DNA of 31,881 nt from Bacteroidales bacterium. Its GTDB lineage: Bacteria > Bacteroidota > Bacteroidia > Bacteroidales > WCHB1-69. The notes below the pieces were generated by a model. It was not told the DNA's origin. It saw nothing but the letters and a program-made list of their open reading frames with translations, and did not search any database. How positions within the stretch are numbered: position 1 is the first letter of the stretch; each line of letters opens with the position of its first letter. Below are positions 15,679 through 23,956 of this stretch, piece by piece. The stretch is from assembly GCA_017618435.1 (NCBI GenBank), contig JAFZUH010000234.1:1-31881 (forward strand), read 5' to 3'. The position numbers and the translations under genes were made by a program.

Positions 15679-16602
15679 CTATTTGAGATAATAGTGAATA
15701 GAAAGACTCATACCCAAATTTTCGGTTCCATAGAGCAAATATGTGCTACCCGGACTAACCAATTTGTTGTATTCAACCACTTGACCTCTTGAAGAAGCAT
15801 AGCCTTCAAAGATAGTATAGGTTTGGGGTTGGAAAACAACCATAATCGGGGTGAATGTAACAGCAGCACCTACAGATACTTTAGGAATGATGAACCATTC
15901 CAACCCCAAATCGCAACTAAGACCGATACCATGTTGCAAACCGATGTTGTATCTTTCTACTGGACGACCGTATGCAATATCGCCAACGGCTTGGAAAGCA
16001 TTCAAAGAGTCTGAAATCAAAGGCATACAAGTGGGGTGTTGATTCATGGCAGTTATTTCATTGCCATAATCAAATTTCATTTTTCCTCCGCCGAAAGCAT
16101 ACAAAAGGTTAACGCCGCCGACAAAACGGAGTTTGCGGTTGCCACCTGTAAATTCTATACCGACAGAAGCACCGCCGCTTGCCAAATTCAATTTAACGGC
16201 ATCAACAACAAGATCTTCTGAAAAAGGATTAGTAGCCAAAGCCTTATCGTCTTTCACATATTCTTTATAGTTGAAGAAACCGCCGCTAAAACCGAGACTA
16301 CCTCTGATAGCCATCACATCGTTGAGTTTGTGTTTTACGCGAATGGAAGCCATAGGTTCTTGTGCCAACATAAACATTTGGTATGGCAAAGAGCCTGTAG
16401 CGGCAATTGCATTGCCGACAAATGCATCGTTTTTAAACCAATTTACCACTTTAACACCTGCTATCGGGTTTATGCTAAAACCGATAGCGGTACTGCCCGC
16501 TTCGGGTAAGAAACCCTCTGGTATGGGTTTTTGCTGTGCAAAAACTGATTGTCCTAATAGTAGAACAATACCCAAAATACTGTATTTAAATATATTTTTC
16601 AT
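15679..16602 (-). CDS. Predicted outer-membrane beta-barrel protein
   Basis: Unrecognised envelope protein of 307 residues. Residues 1-22 form a signal peptide ending SVFAQ. The mature part alternates short Gly/aromatic-rich amphipathic strands (for example IRGSLGFSGGFFNYK, ASVGIEFTGG, KLRFVGGVNLLYAFGGG, IGLSCDLGLEWFIIPKVSVGAAVTF) and ends in MSLSIHYYLK. This is typical of small porin-like barrels of Bacteroidales. No catalytic motif is visible. It starts 31 nt after the small lipoprotein gene on the same strand, so the two probably share the promoter at 17128 and may work together at the outer membrane. The stop codon is TAG. Confidence 0.7.
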   Translation of the reverse strand: MKNIFKYSILGIVLLLGQSVFAQQKPIPEGFLPEAGSTAIGFSINPIAGVKVVNWFKNDAFVGNAIAATGSLPYQMFMLAQEPMASIRVKHKLNDVMAIRGSLGFSGGFFNYKEYVKDDKALATNPFSEDLVVDAVKLNLASGGASVGIEFTGGNRKLRFVGGVNLLYAFGGGKMKFDYGNEITAMNQHPTCMPLISDSLNAFQAVGDIAYGRPVERYNIGLQHGIGLSCDLGLEWFIIPKVSVGAAVTFTPIMVVFQPQTYTIFEGYASSRGQVVEYNKLVSPGSTYLLYGTENLGMSLSIHYYLK

Positions 16603-16633
16603 CTTTACAATGTTTTTTGTTGGTATTGTTGTA

Positions 16634-17092
16634 TTATTGTTTTAGTTTATATTTAGGAGACAAATTTTCAAATGCATGCAAGTAACTTCCTCCATCTATA
16701 ACAGAAAATGTATCGGTTGCTTCATAGTGGCCGAGATAGTTAGTGCTGCTTTGCGTATAGGTTTCGTCAAAGGCAACGGTAAGTAATCCTGTTGCGGATT
16801 TGCCAACAGGACACGGCACAGTAAGAGAAAATTTACCACTTGCATCGGTAGTGGTAGAATAACGTTTTACACCAGTAAAAGTAGCGTCAAAGCAGGTCAT
16901 GTCAAGGTCTACAAAAACAGGTTTGTTTGCTGCACGCACTTGACCTGAACCGGGTGTATATGTAACAAAACCTTGGATTGTACCCGAACCGACAACATCA
17001 TCGGTAATAGCGGTTGGTTCCACTTTTTCACATGCTACAAAAGCAACTACGGCACTTAACAAAACAATGCCTCTAAAGAATAACTTTTTCAT
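16634..17092 (-). CDS. Small lipoprotein with carboxypeptidase-regulatory-like fold
   Basis: Predicted lipoprotein of 152 residues with no recognised function. The signal peptide ends in the lipobox AFVAC (Cys21). The mature part looks like one beta-sandwich domain: GTIQGFVTYTPGSG, then YSTTTDASGKFSLTVPCPVGKSATGLLTVAF. The T-D-A-S-G-K-F-S-L pattern is typical of CarboxypepD_reg-like or Cna-B-like repeats. It is the first gene of a two-gene minus-strand unit with the barrel protein, and a TACCTTTG promoter box lies 36 nt upstream. A surface-exposed accessory to the barrel is a reasonable but unproven reading. Confidence 0.7.
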   Translation of the reverse strand: MKKLFFRGIVLLSAVVAFVACEKVEPTAITDDVVGSGTIQGFVTYTPGSGQVRAANKPVFVDLDMTCFDATFTGVKRYSTTTDASGKFSLTVPCPVGKSATGLLTVAFDETYTQSSTNYLGHYEATDTFSVIDGGSYLHAFENLSPKYKLKQ

Positions 17093-17127
17093 TTTTTATT
17101 TTATTTTAGTTAATAATATATTTTCTG

Positions 17128-17135
17128 CAAAGGTA
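17128..17135 (-). promoter_or_regulatory. -7 box for the lipoprotein/barrel operon
   Basis: TACCTTTG on the minus strand, 36 nt before the lipoprotein start. It is divergent from the ruvX promoter 60 bp away. Confidence 0.7.
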
Positions 17136-17197
17136 TATTTTTTTTTGTTACCTAAAACTTTATCTTGCAAAAAAACATTTTTTTTAAATTTTTATGA

Positions 17198-17205
17198 TAA
17201 TTTTG
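17198..17205 (+). promoter_or_regulatory. -7 box for the ruvX operon
   Basis: TAATTTTG followed by GCAGGG, 33 nt before the ruvX ATG. The position supports the start at 17238 rather than the upstream codons of the open frame. Confidence 0.6.
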
Positions 17206-17237
17206 CAGGGCGAAAGAATAACGGGAAACAGCAAAGA

Positions 17238-17669
17238 ATGGGAAGAATATTAGCCATTGATTATGGACAAAAGCGGGTCGGTATAGCAGTAACGGACGAC
17301 AACCAGTTGATAGCAACGGGACTGCAAACCATTGCCACGGGAGAGTTGTTCGGTTTTCTCAAAACATATTTATCCAAAGAAAATGTGGTGTTGTTTGTAG
17401 TCGGATTGCCCAAACAAATGGACAACAGTCCCTCTGATTCGACGAAATATATCACCCCGTTTTTGAAACAACTGCAAGCGACCTATCCCAATATCCCTAT
17501 TAAACGCGTAGATGAACGTTTCACCTCCAAGATGGCATTTCAAACCATGATAGATGCCGGCTTGAAGAAAAAAGCAAGACAAAATAAAGCCCTTGTAGAT
17601 ACTATCAGTGCTACGATTATACTGCAATCGTATATGGAGAGTGCCGAATTTAACCAACAGAAAAAATAA
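17238..17669 (+). CDS. ruvX: YqgF/RuvX-family Holliday junction resolvase-like nuclease
   Basis: RNase H-fold nuclease of the YqgF family, linked in other bacteria to 16S rRNA 5'-end maturation and proposed as an alternative Holliday junction resolvase. The start at 17238 gives 143 residues, the normal length; an open frame extends to 17067 but that part crosses the promoter and overlaps the divergent lipoprotein gene. Family motifs are ILAIDYGQKRVGIAVTD with the catalytic Asp8, VVGLPKQMD, VDERFTSKMA, and the closing VDTISATIILQSYME. It heads a compact operon with def (7-nt gap), a TPR lipoprotein, ribF-like and acyltransferase genes. Confidence 0.92.
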   Translation: MGRILAIDYGQKRVGIAVTDDNQLIATGLQTIATGELFGFLKTYLSKENVVLFVVGLPKQMDNSPSDSTKYITPFLKQLQATYPNIPIKRVDERFTSKMAFQTMIDAGLKKKARQNKALVDTISATIILQSYMESAEFNQQKK

Positions 17670-17676
17670 ACACATT

Positions 17677-18216
17677 ATGATTTATCCAATAGTATTGTTC
17701 GGGAATCAGGTATTGCGGAAAGAGGCAGATGATATAGACGCCTCTTATCCCCAACTAAAAGAACTGATAGCCGATATGTTTGAAACCATGTATCATGCTC
17801 GCGGTTGCGGCTTGGCCGCCCCGCAAATCGGACTGCCAATTAATGTATTTGTCATAGACACAACCGAAATGGAGGACGAAGGTGTTGCCCCCGTAAAGAT
17901 GTCGTTTGTTAATGCGGAGATAACCGAGCGTTTCGGAGATAATGCCGTTTTTTGCGAAGGCTGCCTGAGCGTTCCCGGCATCAATGAGAATGTGGTGAGA
18001 AAAGAAAGCATTACCATAGAATATGATGATGAAAACTTTCAAAGACACAAGCAGACATTCAGCGGAATGCCCGCAAGAGTTATCCAACACGAATACGACC
18101 ATATTATGGGCAAAACATTCATAGACCGCATATCTCCCCTTAAACGGACTTTGTTAAAAGGAAAACTCAACGACATCAGTCGCGGAAGAATGCAAGTGAA
18201 ATATAAAACAAAATAA
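17677..18216 (+). CDS. def: Peptide deformylase
   Basis: Metalloenzyme that removes the N-terminal formyl group from nascent proteins. The ATG at 17677 gives 179 residues beginning MIYPIVLFGNQVLRKEA, as in other Bacteroidota; an open frame upstream to 17608 overlaps ruvX and is not needed. All three motifs are intact: GCGLAAPQIG (43-52), EGCLSVPG with metal ligand Cys96, and QHEYDH with His138, Glu139 and His142. It sits 7 nt after ruvX and 2 nt before the TPR lipoprotein gene. Confidence 0.96.
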   Translation: MIYPIVLFGNQVLRKEADDIDASYPQLKELIADMFETMYHARGCGLAAPQIGLPINVFVIDTTEMEDEGVAPVKMSFVNAEITERFGDNAVFCEGCLSVPGINENVVRKESITIEYDDENFQRHKQTFSGMPARVIQHEYDHIMGKTFIDRISPLKRTLLKGKLNDISRGRMQVKYKTK

Positions 18217-18218
18217 AA

Positions 18219-18761
18219 ATGAAACCATTTTATTTGAAAATAGGCTTAAGCCTTTGTTTGTTGTTGTCATTTGTTGCCTGCCAACAAACTGCAGAGCAAC
18301 AATTATCCGCCATAGAACAATTGGAAAGCCAAATTAATGCCCAGTCGTCTGCTGCGGATATAGAAAAGTTAGAACAAAAATATTACCTCTATGTTACCTG
18401 CTATCCGGCAGACAGTTTGGCCCCCGAAATGCTTTTCAGAGCGGGTACATTGCACCTAAAAACCAACAAAGGGCATGAAGCCATAGCAGATTTTGACAGA
18501 TTGGTGCAAGAATATCCTGACTTTGCCAAGAATGGAGAGGCATGTTTTTACAAAGCATTCACCTATGAGAATATTCTTATGCAATTGGATTCTGCCAAGA
18601 TTGCTTACGAATATTTTATTCACGCTTATCCTGAAGACAATTTGGTAACAGATGCCCAACTATGCCTTCAGTATTTGGGCATGAGTGCCGAAGAAATTGT
18701 AGCGACCTTCAATCTGAACGATGAAGATACATTGTTGAAAAAAGAATCATCATTGCCTTGA
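18219..18761 (+). CDS. TPR-containing lipoprotein
   Basis: Envelope lipoprotein of 180 residues with unknown function. The signal peptide ends in lipobox SFVAC (Cys21), followed by a polar Gln/Glu-rich linker. Residues about 50-160 contain TPR-like helices: APEMLFRAGTLHLKTNKGHEAIADFDRLVQEYPD, then GEACFYKAFTYE and AKIAYEYFIHAYPEDNLVTDAQLCLQYLG. The pattern resembles the BamD/CpoB-type TPR, but the protein is too short to be BamD. It follows def by 2 nt and its TGA overlaps the TTG start of the next gene, so it is cotranscribed in the ruvX operon. Confidence 0.78.
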   Translation: MKPFYLKIGLSLCLLLSFVACQQTAEQQLSAIEQLESQINAQSSAADIEKLEQKYYLYVTCYPADSLAPEMLFRAGTLHLKTNKGHEAIADFDRLVQEYPDFAKNGEACFYKAFTYENILMQLDSAKIAYEYFIHAYPEDNLVTDAQLCLQYLGMSAEEIVATFNLNDEDTLLKKESSLP

Positions 18762-19534
18762 AAATCCATTACCAAACGGAAAGCATCGGGAACGCTATAC
18801 CCGTAGCAGCCACTATCGGTTCGTTTGACGGTGTTCATCGCGGGCATGCGGAGATACTCCGCAAGACACAGGAGGCTGCCCGCCAAATTGGGGGGCAATC
18901 GCTTATTATTTCGTTCAATCCTCACCCGAGAAAGATAGTTAATCCGGACTATAGGTTGCAGATGCTTACGACACCGCAAGAACAAGCGGCGTTGTTTTCG
19001 GGTTTTGGCATAGACAATCTGTTGTATCTTCCCTTTACGCAGGAAGTTGCAGCGATGTCATATAGTGATTTTTTGACGGCATTGACCCAAAGCATACAAT
19101 TAAATACCTTGGTGATGGGTTATAACAATAATTTCGGCAGCCACAGAGAAGGCAATCGGGAGAAAATAGCCACTTCGGGGCTGTTTGCAAAGGTAAATTT
19201 GGTTGAAGTGGGTGCTCTGTATTACAACGGTGAAGCCATCAGTTCGTCAAGAATAAGAAAAACCATAGAGGCAGGCGACATCTCAAATGCCAACAATATG
19301 TTGGGTTACGCCTATCCTGTCGAAATTGTCAGCAGAGAACATTGCGATACGGGACAAACACGCTGTTCTTTGACCGACAATGACAAAGTTGTCCCGCCGG
19401 AAGGTTATTATATCGCAAGCATTAACCAAGAAGAAAAGCAAATATTCATCAAAGGCAAAAATATATATTTGCCCGAAATGACAAACATACATCAAACATT
19501 CAAGATAAATATCATCAGCAAAAATCAATACTAA
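18758..19534 (+). CDS. ribF: RibF-like FAD synthetase with an atypical, shortened C-terminal part
   Basis: Related to the bifunctional riboflavin kinase/FMN adenylyltransferase that makes FMN and FAD. The 258 residues start at a TTG overlapping the previous stop (TTGA). The adenylyltransferase domain is clear: TIGSFDGVHRGH (about residues 19-30), SFNPHP, LVMGYNNNFG and ISSSRIRKTIEAGDI. The riboflavin kinase domain should follow with a G-x-P-T-A-N motif and run to about 305-310 residues. Here only about 76 residues remain (from GYAYPVEIV), no PTAN-like motif is visible, and PPEGYYIASI is the only segment that looks kinase-derived. FAD synthetase activity is plausible; kinase activity is doubtful. 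The symbol is given for family only. Confidence 0.8.
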   Translation: MKIHYQTESIGNAIPVAATIGSFDGVHRGHAEILRKTQEAARQIGGQSLIISFNPHPRKIVNPDYRLQMLTTPQEQAALFSGFGIDNLLYLPFTQEVAAMSYSDFLTALTQSIQLNTLVMGYNNNFGSHREGNREKIATSGLFAKVNLVEVGALYYNGEAISSSRIRKTIEAGDISNANNMLGYAYPVEIVSREHCDTGQTRCSLTDNDKVVPPEGYYIASINQEEKQIFIKGKNIYLPEMTNIHQTFKINIISKNQY

Positions 19535-19539
19535 AAACC

Positions 19540-20694
19540 ATGCAAAAAACAGATCCGTATATTGAGATAAGACCCTACAAAGATGAAGAATTGCCCATGG
19601 CAATCAATCGGTTGTTGAAAAACAAAGGATTTATAAGTTCCTTGGTGAATTTTATTCCTGACATTCCGCTGAATATACTCGTCAAAAAGATAAAGAGGGT
19701 ACAAAATATCAAAGAGTTTCAAGATGAAATTTTTGTGAAGATATGTCACAACCTCATCGAACGGAGTATCGACAAAGTAACGGTAAGCGGTTACGAGAAT
19801 TTGGACAAAAGCAAAAGTTATCTGTTCTTGGCCAACCATAGGGACATTATTATGGACTCGGCGATATTGCAGATTTTTCTCAACTCGCAACATGACAAGA
19901 TATGCCTAAGTTGTATCGGGGACAATCTGTTGTCTTCGCAGATACTTACAGACGTTGCCAAAGTGTGCAATATGTTTACGATAACACGCAACGGCACTGC
20001 CCGCGAAATGGTGATGAACTCGAAACTTGTCTCGGAATATATCCGTAGCAATATTGTAGAAGAGGGTAATTCCGTATGGATAGCCCAGCGTAACGGCAGA
20101 ACTAAGGACGGTCTTGACAAAACCCAACAGAGCGTTCTGAAGATGTTGTACAGCAGCAAAAAAGATGTGGACATCTATGACAGCCTTAAACAACTGAACA
20201 TTGTTCCGCTTACCATCTCATATGAGTTTGAACCGTGCGACAATCTTAAGGCTCGGGAAGTTTTACTGACCAAGAAGAATAAGAAATATGTCAAAACGCC
20301 TGAGGAGGACTTCAAAAGCATGTCAGCGGGGATATTCGACTACAAGAGTCAAGTGCATTTGCATTTCGGTCATGTAATTAACAGCGATATAGATGAGAAT
20401 TTGACGTTCTCTTGCGACAATGAAAAACTCCAATACATCTGTTCGCTCATTGACAAACAGATGTATCGCAACTATCATCTGTTCCCGAACAACTACATAG
20501 CATACGATATGCTCAACAATAGCAACCAATTCCAAGAGCAATACACCGATATGCACAAAAGAGACTTTATGCAGCATATTCGAAAACGTGCCAATATTGA
20601 CGATGTAGTGTTTTTCAAGATGAAACAGCAACTGCTCACCATCTATGCAAATCCTGTGAATGCGTTAATGACACTTAATGAAAACGAAAGATAG
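19540..20694 (+). CDS. 1-acylglycerol-3-phosphate acyltransferase-like protein
   Basis: Predicted membrane-associated phospholipid acyltransferase of 384 residues, of the PlsC/GPAT superfamily. The catalytic block is YLFLANHRDIIMDSAIL with His100; the Asp of the usual H-x4-D is represented by Asp102 or Asp106, so the spacing differs from classical PlsC. Further blocks are MFTITRNGTAREM and EGNSVWIAQRNGRTKDG, which replaces the FPEGTRS substrate motif. Long N- and C-terminal extensions distinguish it from E. coli PlsC. It ends the ruvX operon, 5 nt after the ribF-like gene. Its product is most likely phosphatidic acid or a related acyl lipid. The stop codon is TAG. Confidence 0.78.
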   Translation: MQKTDPYIEIRPYKDEELPMAINRLLKNKGFISSLVNFIPDIPLNILVKKIKRVQNIKEFQDEIFVKICHNLIERSIDKVTVSGYENLDKSKSYLFLANHRDIIMDSAILQIFLNSQHDKICLSCIGDNLLSSQILTDVAKVCNMFTITRNGTAREMVMNSKLVSEYIRSNIVEEGNSVWIAQRNGRTKDGLDKTQQSVLKMLYSSKKDVDIYDSLKQLNIVPLTISYEFEPCDNLKAREVLLTKKNKKYVKTPEEDFKSMSAGIFDYKSQVHLHFGHVINSDIDENLTFSCDNEKLQYICSLIDKQMYRNYHLFPNNYIAYDMLNNSNQFQEQYTDMHKRDFMQHIRKRANIDDVVFFKMKQQLLTIYANPVNALMTLNENER

Positions 20695-20928
20695 GTATTC
20701 GCAGACGGGCAAGAATACAAATGAAATATTTAATAAACGAGGGAATAGCTGTAGAGGTATCAGAGCGACTTGTTATATGTGTTTCGTGTAAAAAATTTAT
20801 TTATAGATAGATAATAAAATATTTGAATTTATTCTAAATATTTTGTTAGTTGTAGATATATAAATTTGATTATCATTATTTTATGTATTTTTCTGCAAAA
20901 AATATGCGGTTGATATGTAAAATATAAG
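20695..20928. other. Noncoding gap before the rnf operon
   Basis: No supported gene. A 28-codon frame (20724 region, with CVSCKK) is too short and composition-poor to claim. An AT-only inverted repeat (AAAATATTT 20816-20824 with AAATATTTT 20836-20844) may be a weak terminator of the preceding operon. Confidence 0.4.
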
Positions 20929-20936
20929 TATCTTTG
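20929..20936 (+). promoter_or_regulatory. -7 box for the rnf operon
   Basis: TATCTTTG, 28 nt before the GTG start of rnfC. GTTG at 20909-20912 is a possible -33 element with a rather short 16-nt spacer. Confidence 0.72.
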
Positions 20937-20964
20937 CAAATTATAATTAACCAAAAAGATATAC

Positions 20965-22302
20965 GTGAAAACATTCAAAATGGGTGGTATTCACCCCGAA
21001 GAAAACAAGTTTGCACATCAAGTCCAATTGGAAGATTTTCCAATACCACAACAAGTGGTTATGTATGCAACGCAACATTTAGGTGCTCCTTCAACGGTAG
21101 TTGTTGCCAAGGGAGATAAAGTAAAAGTAGGGCAACTTATTGCAAAAGGCGAAGCCTTTATTTCCGCCAATTTGCATGCTTCCTGTTCCGGAACAATATC
21201 AAAAATAGATTCAGTTGCCGATATTGCAGGGTTGAAAAAACAAGCAATTACCATTACCGTAGAAGGTGATGAATGGGAAGAAAGCATAGACCGTACTCCC
21301 GATGTCGTGTCCGACATCAAAATGGAGAAGAATGAGATTATTGCTTGTATCAAAGATAAAGGTATAGTCGGTTTGGGCGGAGCCTGTTTCCCTACCCACG
21401 TAAAATTGATGATTCCAGATGGGAAAAAGGCTCAATATTGCATTATAAATGCAGCAGAATGTGAACCTTACATTTCTATTGACAATAGAATAATGATAGA
21501 AAGAGGCGAAGAATTGATAATCGGAGCCTGTATTCTTCGCAAAGCATTGTCATTGGACGATGTATATATTGGTGTGGAACACAACAAACAAGAATCTATT
21601 GCCAATTTGCAACAAATAGCCACTAAATATAGTGGAGTTCATGTGGTTACTTTGAAAACAAAATATCCACAAGGAGCAGAAAAGCAATTGATAAAATCAA
21701 TTACAGGCAGAGAAGTGCCGGCAGGCAAATTGCCTATTGATGTAGGGTGTGTGGTGGATAATGTTTCCACAGCATTGGCCGTGTATGAGGCTGTACAAAA
21801 GAACAAACCTCTTATTTCCAATTATATGACCTATTCGGGCAAGTCTGTTGCTAATCCTAAAAATTATCGGGTAAGATTAGGAACTCCATTGAAAGACATT
21901 ATAGATGCCAATGGAGGATTGGCTGAAGATACCGAAAAGGTGATTAGCGGAGGTCCTATGATGGGAAAAGCCATAAGCAATCTCAACGCCTATACCGCCA
22001 AAGGATTTTCAAGTCTATTGCAAATGAACGCAAAAGAAGCCAAACGTTTAGAACCGCAAAATTGTATTCGTTGTGCCCGTTGCGTAGAAGTTTGCCCTAT
22101 GGGTTTGGAACCTTATCTGTTGTCGGTGCTATCCAAACAAAACAGATTGGAAGATTGCGAAAAAGAACAAATTATGTCTTGCATAGAATGTGGCAGTTGC
22201 CAATTCACCTGTCCGTCAGCCCGTCCATTATTGGATTATATCCGATTGGGGAAAAACCGCACAGGTGGAATGATTCGAGCAAGAATGCAACAAAACAAAT
22301 AA
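20965..22302 (+). CDS. rnfC: Rnf electron transport complex subunit C
   Basis: Peripheral subunit of the Rnf complex that exchanges electrons with NAD(H) while the complex pumps Na+ or H+. The 445 residues start at a GTG (20965), which keeps the conserved FKMGGIHPEENK beginning; the ATG at 20980 would cut it. A glycine-rich nucleotide-binding segment GLGGACFPTHVKL is followed by the SLBB-like region. Two ferredoxin-type 4Fe-4S motifs lie at Cys367/370/373/377 (CIRCARCVEVCP) and Cys406/409/412/416 (CIECGSCQFTCP). The two clusters separate it from NqrA. It is the first gene here; rnfB, which usually comes first, is missing. Confidence 0.95.
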   Translation: MKTFKMGGIHPEENKFAHQVQLEDFPIPQQVVMYATQHLGAPSTVVVAKGDKVKVGQLIAKGEAFISANLHASCSGTISKIDSVADIAGLKKQAITITVEGDEWEESIDRTPDVVSDIKMEKNEIIACIKDKGIVGLGGACFPTHVKLMIPDGKKAQYCIINAAECEPYISIDNRIMIERGEELIIGACILRKALSLDDVYIGVEHNKQESIANLQQIATKYSGVHVVTLKTKYPQGAEKQLIKSITGREVPAGKLPIDVGCVVDNVSTALAVYEAVQKNKPLISNYMTYSGKSVANPKNYRVRLGTPLKDIIDANGGLAEDTEKVISGGPMMGKAISNLNAYTAKGFSSLLQMNAKEAKRLEPQNCIRCARCVEVCPMGLEPYLLSVLSKQNRLEDCEKEQIMSCIECGSCQFTCPSARPLLDYIRLGKNRTGGMIRARMQQNK

Positions 22303-22320
22303 TAAAATAAGGAGGAAAGT

Positions 22321-23322
22321 ATGAATACATTATATATTTCAAGTTCACCTCATGTTCACAGCAACGATTCAGTAAAAAAAATAATGTGGACAGTTGTTAT
22401 AGCATTAATGCCTGCACTGATATGTTCAGTTTGTTATTTTGGCATCAATGCCTTAAGGGTAACACTTATCAGTGTGGCTGCATGTGTGTTTTTTGAATGG
22501 TTGATTCAAAAATTCATCTACAAAGGCAAAACAACCATCGGTGATGGTTCTGCCGTTATCACAGGTTTGTTGTTGGCATTTAATGTGCCGAGCAATTTGC
22601 ATTGGGCTATTATTCTTATTGGTGCCTTGGTTGCAATAGGTGTCAGCAAAATGGCTTTTGGGGGATTGGGAAAAAATATTTTCAACCCCGCCATTGTGGG
22701 GCGTGTATTCTTATTGATTTCATTCCCACAACAAATGACTACATGGCCTAAACCAATCACCAAGATGTCGGAGTTTATGTCATTAGACGCTACAACGGGT
22801 GCAACACCTTTGGCAGTGATAAAAAGTGCTATGAATAAAGGAGAAGATGTTTCGGCTCTTACTTCTCAATTGCCTGATTATATGCAAATGTTATTGGGAG
22901 ACAGAGGTGGTTCTTTGGGAGAAGTTGCTGCTGCAGCCATTATATTGGGTGGAATTATCTTGTTAGCAAGAAAAGTTATCACTTGGCATATTCCAGTTAG
23001 TTTTATCGGTACTGTATTTGTGTTTGCCGCTATTTTGCATTTGGCAAATCCTCAATTGTATATTGCTCCGTCTTATCATTTGTTGAGCGGAGGTTTGCTA
23101 TTGGGAGCCATTTTTATGGCAACAGATATGGTTACTTCTCCAATGAGTGCGTGGGGAAAAATTATTTTTGGCTTCGGTTGCGGATTGCTCACGATATGTA
23201 TTCGTGTTTGGGGCAGTTATCCCGAAGGAGTTTCTTTTGCGATATTATTGATGAATGCTGTTACTCCTTTGATAAACAAAGGATTTAAACCAAAACGTTT
23301 CGGCGAAAAAGTTGTTGCATAA
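22321..23322 (+). CDS. rnfD: Rnf electron transport complex subunit D
   Basis: Integral membrane subunit of Rnf, homologous to NqrB, that carries covalent FMN and forms part of the ion path. The 333 residues contain about nine or ten hydrophobic helices. The flavinylation site is the threonine of DATTGATPLAV (about residues 157-167). The segment GLGKNIFNPAIVGRVFL is a family signature. The start is fixed by an AAGGAGG Shine-Dalgarno 5-6 nt upstream, rare in this phylum. It follows rnfC by 18 nt and precedes rnfG by 16 nt. Confidence 0.95.
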   Translation: MNTLYISSSPHVHSNDSVKKIMWTVVIALMPALICSVCYFGINALRVTLISVAACVFFEWLIQKFIYKGKTTIGDGSAVITGLLLAFNVPSNLHWAIILIGALVAIGVSKMAFGGLGKNIFNPAIVGRVFLLISFPQQMTTWPKPITKMSEFMSLDATTGATPLAVIKSAMNKGEDVSALTSQLPDYMQMLLGDRGGSLGEVAAAAIILGGIILLARKVITWHIPVSFIGTVFVFAAILHLANPQLYIAPSYHLLSGGLLLGAIFMATDMVTSPMSAWGKIIFGFGCGLLTICIRVWGSYPEGVSFAILLMNAVTPLINKGFKPKRFGEKVVA

Positions 23323-23338
23323 TTAAAAAAATAGTGTT

Positions 23339-23956
23339 ATGGGAAAGAAAATAGAATCAAATTTCAAGAATATATTAATATGTCTGTTAATTATTACCGC
23401 TGTTTCGGCAGGCATATTAGGATTGGTTTATGGTTTAACCGAAAAACCGATTGAAGCAACAAAGAAATTAAATAAAGAAGAGGCTATCAAAAAAGTTTTA
23501 CCTGATTATGATAGATTGGAAGCATGTAAAGTGCCGATAGAATCAGCAGTGGAAAACAATGTCTTTAAAAAAGAAGCCAAAGCCGATTCTTTGTCTATTT
23601 ACAAAGCCTATCAAGGAGAAAAGTTGGTTGCTTTGGCTGTAGAAACATTTTCTGACAAGGGCTTTGGTGGACGCGTTAAGTTGATGGTGGGCTTTCAAGC
23701 CGATGGCAGTATAAAAAGAATTGAAGTTTTGGAACATCATGAAACTCCGGGGTTGGGGGATAAAATGGAACCTGCCAAATCGGATTTTTCAAAACGATTT
23801 GAAAATCTGAAAAACTTTCCGGTAAAAGTAACAAAAGACGGGGGCGAAGTAGATGCGATTACGGCTGCCACTATCAGTTCTCGTGCTTATTGCGATGCTG
23901 TAAACAAAGCACACGATGCTATTTTATCAATAATAGGAGGACAAGACAATGAATAA
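23339..23956 (+). CDS. rnfG: Rnf electron transport complex subunit G
   Basis: Periplasm-facing flavoprotein subunit of Rnf, homologous to NqrC. The 205 residues have one N-terminal membrane anchor (about residues 12-33), then an FMN-binding domain with GYGG-like KGFGGRVKLMVGF, the HHETPGLGDKM segment and the covalent-FMN motif as TAATIS in DAITAATISSRAYCDAV. The second residue is Ala where the classical S/T-G-A-T motif has Gly; the acceptor Thr is kept. It overlaps the start of rnfE by eight bases. Confidence 0.94.
   Translation: MGKKIESNFKNILICLLIITAVSAGILGLVYGLTEKPIEATKKLNKEEAIKKVLPDYDRLEACKVPIESAVENNVFKKEAKADSLSIYKAYQGEKLVALAVETFSDKGFGGRVKLMVGFQADGSIKRIEVLEHHETPGLGDKMEPAKSDFSKRFENLKNFPVKVTKDGGEVDAITAATISSRAYCDAVNKAHDAILSIIGGQDNE

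Noticed and set aside
17067..17237. N-terminal extension of ruvX
   Set aside because: It overlaps the divergent lipoprotein gene and both promoters, and encodes no part of the YqgF fold.
20724..20810. A 28-codon frame with a CVSCKK motif, considered as a remnant of rnfB or a small protein
   Set aside because: Too short, no ferredoxin-type cysteine spacing and no ribosome-binding site; no other rnfB trace in the gap.
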